From the NCBI GenBank assembly GCA_963693305.1, contig OY855913.1, positions 26,049,114 to 26,113,113 on the forward strand: a DNA stretch of 64,000 nt. The letters are read 5' to 3'. The position numbers and the translations under genes are program-made. This DNA comes from Meandrina meandrites. Its lineage: Eukaryota; Cnidaria; Anthozoa; Scleractinia; Meandrinidae. Shown piece after piece: positions 22,491 through 34,800 of this stretch (positions are counted from its first letter, which is position 1; every line of letters starts with the position of its first letter). The notes under the pieces were generated by a model. It saw only the letters and a program-made list of their open reading frames with translations, did no database searches and had not been told where the DNA came from.

Positions 22491-24584
22491 TTGTTTTGCT
22501 TTCTTAATGCAGCCAACCGGAAAATACTGTTCCATTTACCACACGGAATACCCGGAATTTCAATCCGGAATTCTAGGTCCTTATTTCTATGTTTTATTTG
22601 AATGTTATTATTATTATTGTTATTTTTTTTTTTTAGTATTTTTTTTTTTTTTACCTATGGAATTTTTTTCCCGTTACTCGGTTTCTCGTTACTTCGTTAC
22701 TCGTTACTCCGTTACTCTGTTTAGTAACACCCTTGAAAATCCAGTGAAGTTGTTGGTATTATTAAATTGTAAATCCACTAATAGTTGCCGAACCTTGCTA
22801 AAACATACTGTACTGGTCACAAAAGTTGTTTAAAACTGGTTTGTCTACGTACGGGTCGGAAAGAACTGGTCTGAAATTTGAAAAGGTCGGCCCGACGTTT
22901 TCAAGTTTGACAGTGTTACTTGGAGGGAAATCACTAAAAAAAAATTGTTTAAGGTTTGTTCGCATCTTATTGAATGAATTTCTTTTTTTGTCGTTTAAAG
23001 GTTATTTTATTGATCAGTGAGTGCAATTCTAGCATAGTTTACAAAAAACGTTGGAAGACATCTCGTGATACTGCCCCTTTAAGCTACCTTAATTAGCGTC
23101 TCAAAATCTCTAAAGTAAACACTTATGATCGCCACACCTCTAATGTCAACCAACCGGCCACCCGGCGTCTATCGCTCAAATAAAGAGTTCATTGTTCTGA
23201 TCCAAAAATAGGTAATCGATAGAACCTTTCTACCATAAATACGACAACTTCTTTTAAATTTTCTGGAAATATTTGTAGTGACTTCATCAGTTACTTTTTC
23301 TTATCACTTCCGTCTTGCTTGTTGTTTTCAAGTATTTCTGCTTATTTTTCTCTAATTAATGAATACATCCATCCAAAAAATGGAAAATAATTTACTGACT
23401 CACACCAAACACGAAATTGCTCACTTTGACGAACTGAGCGATAAACGGCAAACGGTAAAAGTTTCCTTTTTGCCGTTCGCGGGAAAAATAAAGTGAAGCT
23501 TAACCTCTCTATTATTTTACATGTAGTCCCGTCGGTAAATATTTCGAAACTGCAATCACAGATTTCGCGATGAGACAAGTCACGCGACACCAGCTACGCC
23601 ATTGCGACCATTTTTCACGTCCAATTTCCACACTTTTTAAACAGACGAAATGTTCCGTTTAAAAGTATTTTCCGCCATTTCCAATCGTTGGTGCTTTGTT
23701 CTTTATATCGACTCGTATTTATAGTAAATCAAATAGAGATTTCGCAACGATAATGATATCATGCTGCTGGGGAAAAAATGTTATACTAGTAAAATAATAT
23801 CGTCCTTGACCAAAGATGTTTGTTACAGTATTTCGATGAGTTAGCAAACATGGTTGTCAATTTGGTAGTGAAGAAAGAACAAACTACTTAAACTACATCT
23901 ACGAGTTTCGCGTTTTGATGTTCCCCTGATGACTCTGGAAGATACGAGGGAATATAGGATCCCAGGGCTTAACTTTTTTCTTCTTTTTTTTGGCGAAGGA
24001 AGGAAGAAATAAATTTTGCCGCTCTACTTTAAAAATGTTCTATAGCTTCAAAACTGATTGCTACATGCTACACATAGTTAGGAAATCAGTTCTTGTAAGA
24101 CTTGTAAGATTTCCATCTGTTACAAAGCCTTTCTTGAGAGAATTTGTGTATAAAGAAATCGCGCAGACACAGAAACAGCGAATGTGGTGATATCGCAAGA
24201 GAATGGTGGAGATCGAGCTAACGTTACTTGAAAAAAGCTGTACTCTACGAACGGAATTGCGGTTCAATGTGACAATTCGAGACAATATATTGATGCTAAA
24301 ACAAATCACTAGCTAGGTCTGATTATAAAATTTTCATTAACTAACCTCATAAAACGTTTAGCAGAATAAAAACCAACCTGCATTCACTGATGTCCAAAGA
24401 ATAGCGGGCACGTTCAAAGTAAAAGAGCTTTGGATTAGAAACTAAGCGAGAGACGAAAGCTTGTAAACAGCGTAACAGGGCGGATGTGTCATCTGCACTG
24501 AGCTAAGCTTGAATGACCGGTTGTCTATGTATTCTCCTCTAATCGGTAATATTAGAGTTTTGTGTTTGAATCACGCAAAGATTC

Positions 24585-26207
24585 GGCATAGTATAAAAGC
24601 TGGACTGGACCCTGGACTGGACCCTGGACTCTGGACTCTGGACTCTGGACTCTGGATTCTGGATTCTGGACTCTAGATTTAAAAAAAAAAAAACCTGGAC
24701 TGACACAAAAAAAATAATAAGGAAATTAAAAAAAATTAAAAAAAAAAATTAAAAAATTAATGCCTTTCTGACGTATTTCGTTTTTAGCCGAAGAGAGGTC
24801 TATTCTAAAAAGAGCTTAGTAAAAGGATCTTTACCCCTGTGCTATGATACTATTAGGCTGATTAGTGTTCAATCAATACCCTATTCCTGCTAGCACTAGT
24901 TTCATCGTTTATAAAGCTGTCACGCAACGCTACCCAAAAGAGAAGCAGCGTTGCGTGACATCCCATCCCATCGGCTGGCGGAGGTGAGCTGTCACGTAGC
25001 ATAAACTAAACAGCTTAGCAAAATAGTGAAACGTTAAGGTGGTTGCTGTAGCATACATTGTATCGTCATTTGCGTTAATTTTTAAAATGCGATATCGTAT
25101 TTGGCGTGCCGTTACGTCCGTGATTCCTCTGGCGATGTCGTGTTTTCTCGATTGTTAACCCATTCACGCGAATATTTCTTCGTGGAAACAGCATGAAATC
25201 GACGAGCAAGTTGATCACTATCTTATGCGGGCCTGCTGAAAGGTCACCGTGTGCGGCAAACCGTTCTCATACCCGTTTTCACACCTGAAATTTTTACTCG
25301 GTTTGCGATCATTTCAAGCTAATTGCATTTTATCGCCAAGTTGGTGTTTGCTTTTTATTGCAAACAGGAAACCATTCCTTTGTAGATTGACCAAGTGTCC
25401 CACAATTTATCGCACGTAATTTTTGCGGTTAACGAGAGTGAACGCCTACAAAATAGAATTCAAAAGTCCGCTCTAATGAAACTTTTTTTAGTCATTTAGA
25501 GTTAAACGACAAAAACGGCTCAAAAGCCAGAGGAAAAAAGTCGTTCACAGGGCACTGTTCACACGGGAAACCACAATGCCGCAGTGATTTTACCTATTCC
25601 TTCACTAGCTCACATTTACTAGAAAACAGACGAGACGACTAGAATCGGTTGATCGTGTGAATAGACGGATAGCGAGTTATTCGAAGCAGCTAGAGAACTC
25701 GATGGGCTGTCAGATAACGCGCCCGTTATTTTGAAGCTCATCGTTTGGTGATTAAGAGCCTATTACTTAGGTTTTTATAGCAGTTACAATTTTAAAAATT
25801 AACGCAAATGACGATACATTGTATGCTACAGCAACCACCTTAACGTTTCACTATTTTGCTAAGCTGTTTAGTTTATTCTACGTGACAGCGCACCTCCGCC
25901 AACAGATTTTTTTGTCATCACGATGAAACTAGTGCTAGCAGGAATAGAGTATTGATTGAACACTAATCAGCCTAATAGTATCATAGCACAGGGGTAAAGA
26001 TCCTTTTACTAAGCTCTTTTTAGAATAGACCTCTCTTCGGCTAAAAACGAAATACGTCAGAAAGGCATTACTTTTTTAATTTTTTTTTTTAATTTTTTTT
26101 TTTAATTTCCTTACTATTTTTTTTGTGTCAGTCCAGGTTTTTTTTTTTAAAAAATCTAGAGTCCAGAGTCCAGAGTCCAGGGTCCAGTCCAGATTTTATA
26201 CTATGCC
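24585..26207. mobile_element. 1623-bp fold-back element with ~410-bp TIRs and 9-bp target duplication
   Basis: The arms (about 24585-25085 and 25795-26207) are long inverted repeats starting GGCATAGTATAAAA, then a CTGGACT minisatellite. A 9-bp direct repeat CAAAGATTC flanks it at 24576-24584 and 26208-26216. Copy B of the surrounding duplication shows the uninterrupted site (ACGCAAAGATTTTGTC near 27898). Long arms and 9 bp fit Mutator-like elements. The left arm has an extra hairpin (24919-24961, GTCACGCAACGCT mirrored) that the right arm lacks. The central 700 bases show no transposase. Confidence 0.8.
24600..24677. repeat. CTGGACT/CTGGACC minisatellite in the element arm
   Basis: About eleven imperfect units of 7 bases, mirrored with fewer units at 26158-26192 in the other arm. 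Unit number differs between arms, so the array is length-variable. Confidence 0.8.
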
Positions 26208-27066
26208 CAAAGATTCTGTCATTTCTCATCCCCTTTGGTCAAAGGGCACAGTTTGTCAAGAATTGAAACTGATATTGTGATTTGAGGGGGACACATTTGG
26301 CTCATCATTATGCATTCATCAAAAGTAACAAGTAATTTATGGGCTCGGAAAAATGTATAAAAGAAACAAATGTGTTACCCCAAGAAATTTGAATTCGAAT
26401 CGAATTCTTTTAAACGATGACGTTTTTTCATGTGTTTTAGGCCGTGTGTTCTTTTTAACGACAACATTTATTGAGCTTACTTTGGAAAACTGTCAATTGT
26501 TATGGCTGTTCGGCTGTGCCCAGACAAGATCACGTTGCGATCATATTTTCACGTCCAATTCAACTCCACACTTTTTCAACAGACGAAGTGTTCAGGAGTT
26601 CAGTTTTCCAGTATTTTCCGCCATTTCCAATCGTTGATGACTTGTACTTCATATCGAGTCGTATTTATAATAACTCAGAAAGAGATTTCGCAATGATGAT
26701 GATATGCCACAGACTGCGAAAAAGAATTTATAATTGCTCAGCAATTTCGTCCTGGACCAGCTGGATATTTATCGATTTCGATGAGTTACAAACATGCTTG
26801 TCAATTTGGTAGTGAAGATCGAAGGAACTAACTACGTCTGCGAGTTTCTCGTCGTGATGTTCAACTGATGACTGTGGAAGATACAACGGAATATAGAAAC
26901 CTCGCGCTATCAGGCGTTCTTTTTTTTTTGCGGAGGGAGGGAAAAACGATTACTGTTAATTTTGCCGCTCGACTTTAAAATGTACTTTAGCTTCAAAACT
27001 GATTGCCACACATAGTTGGGAAATCAGTTCTTGTAAGCTTTCGATCGACGACTAACGGCAAGCTTA

Positions 27067-27443
27067 GGCCCGGTTCAGACGCCGTACTTTTCATGAGCCG
27101 AACTCAATTCGAATTTGGACCGACCCAAATTGACAAAAGTACGCCTCTTGATTCAGACGCCGTACTTTTTGGCCGTTCCTAATACAGTTCCAATAAAACC
27201 AGGCAAAATACATTATAATAATTTATGAATTAGGATCGGCACATGACAAGTACGGCGTCTGAATCAAAGCCGTTCGAAAGGCGTTCCACAGGCGAAATTC
27301 TCGGCCAAGCCAGGCGGGAAGAACGGGTGAGCCGTTCCAAATTGAAATAGCCGTTCTAATTTGATTCAGACGCCGATCTTTTCATGTACTTAATTCAAGG
27401 AATTAGGTTCGGCTCATGAAAAGATCGGCGTCTGAACCGGGCC
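27067..27443. mobile_element. 377-bp MITE with TTA target duplication (PIF/Harbinger-like)
   Basis: The ends GGCCCGGTTCAGACGCCG and its reverse complement bound the element. Both arms continue to CTTTTCATGAGCCGAAC. TTA flanks both sides (27064-27066 and 27444-27446). GC-rich G-initial ends with a TTA duplication are characteristic of PIF/Harbinger. Copy A of the surrounding duplication lacks the element. Internal copies of the TCAGACGCCG string lie at 27153 and 27256. Confidence 0.8.
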
Positions 27444-28100
27444 TTACAATCTGTTACAATGCCTTCCTTGTTTCCTGCGTAGAATGGAATTTGCGTATGA
27501 GAAATCGCGCAAACACAGAAACAGCGAATGAGATATCGCACGAGAAAGCTGAATAGACGAATTAACATTACTTGAAAGATACTGTTCTGTACGAATGGAA
27601 TTGCGGTTCAATTTGAAGCTATATGACAGCAATTTATGCGGTAATTCATGCTAAAATAAACCACTCAGGTAGCTAGATTGTAAAATGATCATAAAATAAT
27701 CACATGTAACGTTCAACAAAATAGAAACCAACCTGAATCAATGAAGTCCAAAGAATAGCTGGCAACTCAAAATAAAAGAGTTTCAGACTGAATCTTGTGA
27801 ACTGCGTATCTGGGTGGATTCGTCATCTACACTGATCTAAGGAATGATCTGTTGTCTCTGCTATCTACTGTAATATTAGAGGCCTTGAGCTCTCTCACGC
27901 AAAGATTTTGTCGTTTCTCCTCCCAAAGGTCATAAGGACACATCTTTGTCAAGAATTTAACTGGTGTTTTGAGCTCAACATGTTTTTTTTTTCCTGGATT
28001 ATATTTCTCTTTATCATTAGTCATATGATCGCCATAGCGTCTCATAATCTCTAAAATAAACACTTCTGAACGCCACACCTCTAATGCACAACAACTGGCG

Positions 28101-28820
28101 TGCATTGAGTAACTTATTTTCTGGGTCTTGGCTCATGACGCTCATGGGTAGCCTCCCACAAATGAAAATGGTTTTTAGGGGCGATCCATGTTTCACTCCA
28201 TACTATATGTGGTGAGCCTAGCCTGTTCCAGGCTCTCTCGGTCAGTGGGACGAGCGAAGCGAAAAAGAGAGGGGGTCTAAATGGTCTAAATCACGTTCTA
28301 AATGCAAACAGGGACCCCCTCATGAGGGCTCTGGTCTTGCCAATTGTAGAAACCTGCTTTATTAAATAAACCAAAACCCCCACCCCCCACCCCCTTGCCA
28401 CACTGAAAAGTAGATTACCATCTTTTATGTTTGTGATGCGAAACTCCAATTTCGTCCCCAGGGCGCTTTTCCCATTTTCGTGAAGCATGAAATATCATGT
28501 GTGAAACAGGGGAGGGAGAAGAGAGTAAAGCCGAACTATATCAAAAGGAAAGTATTTTATTCCTTGGACTGTTGAGAGGATCCGGGGAATGGCTGGCTTA
28601 CAGCATGGAAAACTTTTATATGTAGTCTATTTACACTGAATGCGCACATCCCCGTCTAAAATGGATTCTCATGTCGATCCCACTCTTCCCCTGGTGGCGA
28701 TGGCCCGGGTACATAAGCAAGGTCTACTTTTTACACCCACCACCCACCCACTGAATGTTGTCCCGCATGCAAACGGCAATTGTGGTCAGCGGATGTACAA
28801 AAAATGACAACAGCCTGAAA
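28101..28820. promoter_or_regulatory. Probable upstream/promoter region of ANKRD13
   Basis: It is located directly upstream of the chosen ANKRD13 start. An upstream in-frame ATG lies at 28755. A C-rich stretch (28377-28392) and several short purine runs are present. No TATA box or other specific element is claimed; the assignment is by position only. Confidence 0.35.
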
Positions 28821-31800
28821 ATGGCGGCCAGTGGAGGGATGGATATTTTGGCCGCTTCTCCTTCCAAAATTTCAAGAGATAAAATCCTCTCAGAATTCCC
28901 ACTACACTGGCACGTCTGGCACAAAGACTCTTCCTCGCTTGAAGAAGAACTTGCACTGAACAAGGTTGGTATTCCGCCCTATTTTGTCGAAGAAATGATT
29001 TGGTTTTAACCGCAAGCCAAGCCATCAAAGCAGGCATACATGTTTTATGCAATGTGATCAACAGTTTTTCTGTCTGATTGTGGTTTTTATGCAGCACGAT
29101 AAAGAGCTTTTGGATCCTCGCGGGCGGACACCACTTCATCTGGCGGTTTCTCTGGGTTATCTGAATTGTGTGAAGTGTCTTCTTCGCGGGGGCTGTGACG
29201 CAAATGCCATAAACCGGGATGGCTGGAATGGTAAGAAATTTTAAAAGCTGAAGTTGAAAGTGTGAAAAGTGCACGGCCATTTAATTTATGTTACGAGTTA
29301 CACCCGGATGCAGAATTAATTCAAAATTTTAAGTCATCATTTTCAATATTGTGCAGATTGTGTATGTTTTTTATTAAAAATAATAATAATAAAAATACTG
29401 GATTAAAAATCATTCCTTCTATCAATTTTAACCATAGACCAAGACAAGAATGGCATTGATTTTCATTCCCCTGCACATTGGCCATGTTAGCAGGACAATC
29501 TTAATTTTATTTTGCTTGTTTTAGTGCAACAAGCTTATGAAAATGAAATGAGTTGCCTGTACTGTTTTCTTTTTTACTGCAGGACTGTTCACTGATCATT
29601 TTAATTTTGGAAAATTTTGGAAATATCTGTTCAAGGGTGAATTTCGTTGGAAGAATCCAAGATTGGATTTTCAATCTGAGATCACACAGATACTTTTCTC
29701 CCAAAGAAAGAAAGAATCTTAAAATGGATTTTTTGCCATGGCAACTCCGTAAACATTGTTCACCATGAGCATAAAATACCAGGAGGTATTTATTTTATAT
29801 TGAAGGCTGGTGTCCTAGCCGAAATAATTTCAGCACACAAAAGCCTTAAAAAAATCACATGATGATGTTGTTCTTCTTTAGCCTGATGCATAATGTGGCA
29901 AAAAAATGCATCTGAAGCAAAGAATTCTGCAAAAAAATGTCATCTGTACAAACTACACTCATGAAAATTTCAGGGAGGTACAGCTTTCGTAGGCATGCAT
30001 TGACTGTTCTAGAAATAAGCATTAAGTTTAAGTGACACTTCACAGTCTTGTCAAGTTACCGTTCCCTTTCATAATTAATCCTTTTGTATTTTCATCAAAA
30101 TAGATGCTTGGAATCTCATCATATTGATAGTGATAGTGCTTGTAAATGGCATACCCTTATTTTCACAGTGAAGACAGCCGGGCCAATACACGTTTTTCAA
30201 AATCCTTTCCCATAGAAAAAAAAAATCATTCAATCCTAATGAATCCACTTAGAGTATGGATTCTTCAGATTCATAATCCATTTTAATTTGTAGTTTAATA
30301 AAGTAAACGTAATATCCGTTTTTAGATACAAGAATCTGGAATTGGATTTTCCCTATGAAAGGCACCCTAATAAAAATGAAGTTAGAACAGAAAATTATCC
30401 AGGAAGGAGGCTAGGTCACCAAGCGTAACCGAGGGTAACCTCGTTCCCAGGGTCTCTCTTCTCGCTACTGTTGCTCCACTGCACCAGTATCTTGAAATCT
30501 TGAATGTATTTGTTGTGGTTCAATTTTATCTTTGGTTTAAAATTTTTCAAACCAGTTTGATTTGTATTTCCCATTGTTTCAGATTATGATTTTTTTTTTT
30601 TTAATTATGATAATGAATACAAGACAATGAAAAACAAAAATCAAACTGGTTTGAAAAATTTTAAACCAAATATAAAATTAAACCACAACATATTCATTTA
30701 TGCTTGGTAGGTATGGTTGAAACCAGTTTATTTGACCATGCAATATATTTTTCTTTTAGTATCACATGAAGCCATTAGCATAGGAAACCCTGAAATATTA
30801 TCGCTTGTACTTCAACACCGCGACTTTCAAAGAGGAAGTCAGAGGCTTGCTGGAATTCCTGAACTCCTAGATGAGCTCAATGCTGTATGTCTCTTTAAAT
30901 TCTTATTCAATTATTAGAAATTTATATTTTATAGCAACATGGATGGGATGTACAGTAACATGCTAGTCGATCACAAGACATCCCTCCTACGTTATGGAGT
31001 AGATATAAGGCATGAATTGAGTACAGATATTTTGTGATATTTGTACTCCATTTGATTGTGTGAAACATTAAAAACCAGTGGAAAGACAGAATTTCAGTAC
31101 AAGCATTGTTAGCATTGTTGTGCATTTTTCCTCATCATTTGTATTTTGACTTTCCCTATGCCCGGCTCACCAACATACTGCAAGACTCATAAAAATAAGT
31201 AACAATACTGGCTTTATAGCGGGCTTGAAAACAAGGTCCACATTATGTAACCCAGGCAAGGTCCAGTCAGGTTTCCACTGTTTTATGGAAATCAGTCAGA
31301 CTTTTTTAAATATATAGTTTTTAGAGTTTCTCAAATCATTACAATTAAAAAAAGAAATTATATTGTTGAAATTATCCTCATCTGAGGTAACTGGGTGACT
31401 CAAAACATCTAGACATGGCAGTCTTTAGGGAGCCAAACCGTAAATTTTTTGGAAAAGCATACAGTCTGATGCCACCCCAACCCCCACCCCACCCTTTAAC
31501 AGTTTGCGCATGTCGCATTTGTGTCATTGGAAAAAGTCACTATTTTCCTGGAGCCATGCCTGTAACCTACCCAGAACAATGCGGGAACAATAATATTACT
31601 TCCTGTCATGAAAAGAAGTTAGCATATTTTCGGCTAAAAAAGAAACAAAAGTAAAAATTAAGTACATTATTTTCTTCGTTCCTCTTGTCTGTTGTAAGTT
31701 TGAGGTACCTGTCTACTACAGGCTGGTATATTAATATATTAAACTACAAAATTTAGAATTCTCTTTAAGTTGTTGTTCCCATTGCCATACAAAAATTGAC

Positions 31801-34800
31801 TTAATATGTGAAATATTTCCATGATGAACCTTTTTTCTTCTTCTCTATATTGCAGACCCCAGATTTTTATGTTGAAATGAAATGGGAGTTCACCAGTTGG
31901 GGTAAAAAGTATTTAATTGTAAATTAACTAAAAGGTTATTTTATGTAATTAATATATGTTATTTGTCGGCTGGGAGGTCCGTATCGTGAAAAACTGTGAC
32001 CGAGGTCTTGAAAATGCTGCCCGAGGCCGCAGGCCGAGGGCAGCATTTTCAAGACCGAGGTCACAGTTTTTCATGATATGGACCGACCCAAAGCCGGTAA
32101 ATAACTTATTTATTTTTTTCTTACTTGGTTAAAAAAAAAATCTAAAAAGATTGTCTGTATAAAACGCGCGCATCCAATTTGCATGTTGAATCGATCGCTA
32201 AGCTACGGCTAAAGTGAAGAATGATTTGTTTTCCGCCAAACAAAATAAATTCGCTAAACTGAACAGTACTCACAGAAAAGGTCATCAGAGAAAAAAAGAG
32301 AAAAGTAACTTTAATAATAAAAAGAAGCACAGTGTAGCAGCAAAAGAGAGCATGAAAAAATCTCGAGTCACGAAAGTGAAATTGAATGAAGTTTGTGTAG
32401 TTTGGTCGTCTGCACACGGCACAATTTTGCGAGAATTAATTTGACTGTTTTTAATCAAAACATCTCATTTTCTTGAATGGTGATAGGCAGTATTCGGATT
32501 TGTGGAAAAGTAGCGGAAAGGCAAAGCGTTTAAAAGGATAAATCGAGTCTGTAAACCAGCGACTTGCAGTAAACCGCATTACGGCGTGAAAATCAGTGCG
32601 AATGCATAAACAACGATCGACAAACTATAACTTGATTTTGTCAATAAATACAAAAAAATACCCGCCTATTGGAGAACTTCAAGGCCTTTAATTCCGTTAC
32701 TAAGTTAGCTTTTAAAAGAATCAATCGGGTATGTAAGCCGGCGACTTGCAGGTAAGCGCAATGGCGTGAAAATCAGTGCGAATGCACAAACAACGATCGA
32801 CAAACATACGCCATAAATCTTGTACAACTTGATTTTGTCTATAAAGAGAATCAAACATCATGATAGACTATTCTTTGGAAATTTTTTTACTGAATGCTAG
32901 TAACTTGTTTTACTTTCTGATTAATGTCTTTCACAAGCATTGCCATGTTCCAGAAAATATCCATACCTCCCTCCCCTAGAAGGGTTTTGTTCTCCCTCAC
33001 GCATCCCTCAAGAAATTTCCAGTTTAGCTTTATTCCCTGGCACCCCTCAGAATTTTTAATGACATGTGGCAGGAATGGATATTTTCTGAAAACTAACATG
33101 ATATTGTTAAGTTTAACTTTTTCTTAGTTATTAATTTTAATTCTCCTACTTTTGTGACAGTGCCATTTATGTCAAGAATGTGTCCGAGTGATACATACAA
33201 AATATACAAATGTGGTAAGTAAATTAAGACTTTTGTTGTGTTTAGATGTAGTAGGTGTTAAGATTTATTATTAAAAGAAGTACCTTCTTACAATACACCA
33301 CTAAAATCCTTATTACCACAATGTAAAATAAATAATAAATTGAAAACAAAGAAAAAAGAAAATACAAATTAAAGCAGGTTGCAAAAACTTAGATTACTAA
33401 AATTAAATTAAAATCGCTTAATATGAACGAGGCACTTGACTTCTTGATCCAACTTAATGGAATGCTGGTTAATCACATGCTGCATCTCCTCACCTCAACT
33501 CCCGTCTGTGCTAACAATTAATTGGCACTATGGTAAACATTTCATTGTCACGCAATTTTAGGCAATTTCGGCACTGACCAACTTGTCATAAAATTAACTG
33601 AAATATAACTAACGGCTTAAAACTGTAGAACTCAAAAGAAACACAGAAAGACCAAAGGGACATGGAGGGGCAAAATTCGAGAAGATTATAACGGATTGCG
33701 TTTGGGTAAACTTGAAAAACGTGGGCCCGATATTTTTCAAGTTTCTCTCAATTTGTATGAAAGTGTCATTTACAATGCTCGAAAATCATCCTTGTTTGTT
33801 ATGTGGCCATGATTTTGCCAATAAAAGACTTTTGCTCTGCCAATTTGAAGTTTAGAACTCTTAATTAAGGAAAATAAATAGAATTACCGGTACCTAAAAT
33901 ACCGTGACCTAGCCCGTTTAATATGTCAGCCAGGTCAGGTAATATTTTTGGAGATAACCACGGCTATTGTTAAATGCAGGTGCAAATGTAAGAGCAGATA
34001 CCACGCTTATCGGGTTTGACCAGAATGACTGGCAAAGGGGAAACAGGAGTTATGTCTTTAAAGGTGGAGGTAATTATTAGAAAAGGTTTTTAAGTATTAA
34101 TTAATAATATTATTATCAATTATCACAAGGATGAGCTTTAGGAAGATATCAGTGAAGCCTGAGAAGATTTTAACATGATACATAATCAGAAGTATCTATG
34201 GCAACCCTGTTGATTGGCAACTACCAGTCCAAAACATTACCTTTGCTCTGCAAAATTCAATTCCATGGAATGTGGAAGCTGTGTGACTACGTTTGTGCTC
34301 TGCTGCATCAGTCTGAAATTGATTGGTTTTGTTTATGGTTTAATTTGTTTTCAGCTGATGGAGGAGAGTTTTTAGAGATTGACCATGATAAAAAGAGATA
34401 CTTTAGGGAGACCCTGCGAATCAGGTAAGTACATTACATAAAACCAAGGTTTTAAAATGATAAGTCTTAAAATTCAGAAATTCATGCACCTCCCCATGAA
34501 GATGAGGTGTTTACAGCTTCTTATATTGTTCTCTCAGAGGCGCTGTACAACGGCAGCCAGCTACTTAAAATCTTATGAAAGTGCTGTAACCAAGATGTTT
34601 CATTTAAATACTTGTTTTTGTTGTGACATTCTCAAACTAAATTCATCAAGTTAAGACAAAGTAAATTGTAGTGTGGCAGTGGTTTGAAGTTAATTAGCAT
34701 AGATTTTTAGGATTTTATTTCTCAATTTATTCCTTAGTTTTTGTTTCGATTGTTATATTAAACACTTGAGACAGTGTTTCATCGGCTATCTTAAAACCTT

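Larger units (their letters stand above)
21284..22732. mobile_element. 1449-bp Mutator-like element with 115-bp TIRs and 9-bp target duplication
   Basis: The arms at 21284-21398 and about 22620-22732 are near-identical inverted repeats starting GGGTGTTACTAAACAGAGTA, rich in GAGTAAC steps. A direct repeat TTGAAAATC lies at 21275-21283 and 22733-22741, a perfect 9-bp target duplication. Long arms plus 9 bp point to the Mutator-like superfamily. No transposase is present; instead the interior carries exon-like pieces on both strands, which is the pattern of gene-capturing (Pack-MULE) elements. Confidence 0.75.
21240..23083. mobile_element. Outer TIR element (CTTAAAGGGGCAGT ends) containing a nested element
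   Basis: The left end CTTAAAGGGGCAGTCTCAC and the reverse-complemented right end CTTAAAGGGGCAGTATCAC match over about 19 bases. The interior is mostly the 1449-bp element at 21284-22732, inserted about 44 bases from the left end. The outer element would therefore be only about 385 bp without it. No target duplication was resolved. Confidence 0.65.
23540..28100. repeat. Direct tandem duplication of a non-coding unit (~1.3-1.6 kb), copies broken by transposons
   Basis: Copy A (about 23600-24584, continuing 26217-26340) and copy B (about 26530-27960) share long matching stretches, for example CCGCCATTTCCAATCGTTG at about 23673 and 26620 and GAAACAGCGAATG at 24172 and 27519. By eye identity is about 75-80%. 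Copy A is split by the element at 24585-26207 and copy B by the element at 27067-27443. The unit's end (AGCGTCTCAAAATCTC) also occurs at 23096, hinting at a third divergent copy further left. No coding potential is recognised. Confidence 0.75.

Noticed and set aside
32142..32444. Overlapping ORFs of 76-91 codons on both strands in ANKRD13 intron 4
   Set aside because: They fall inside a repeat insertion; the lysine-rich composition reflects A-rich DNA and no start or splice context stands out.
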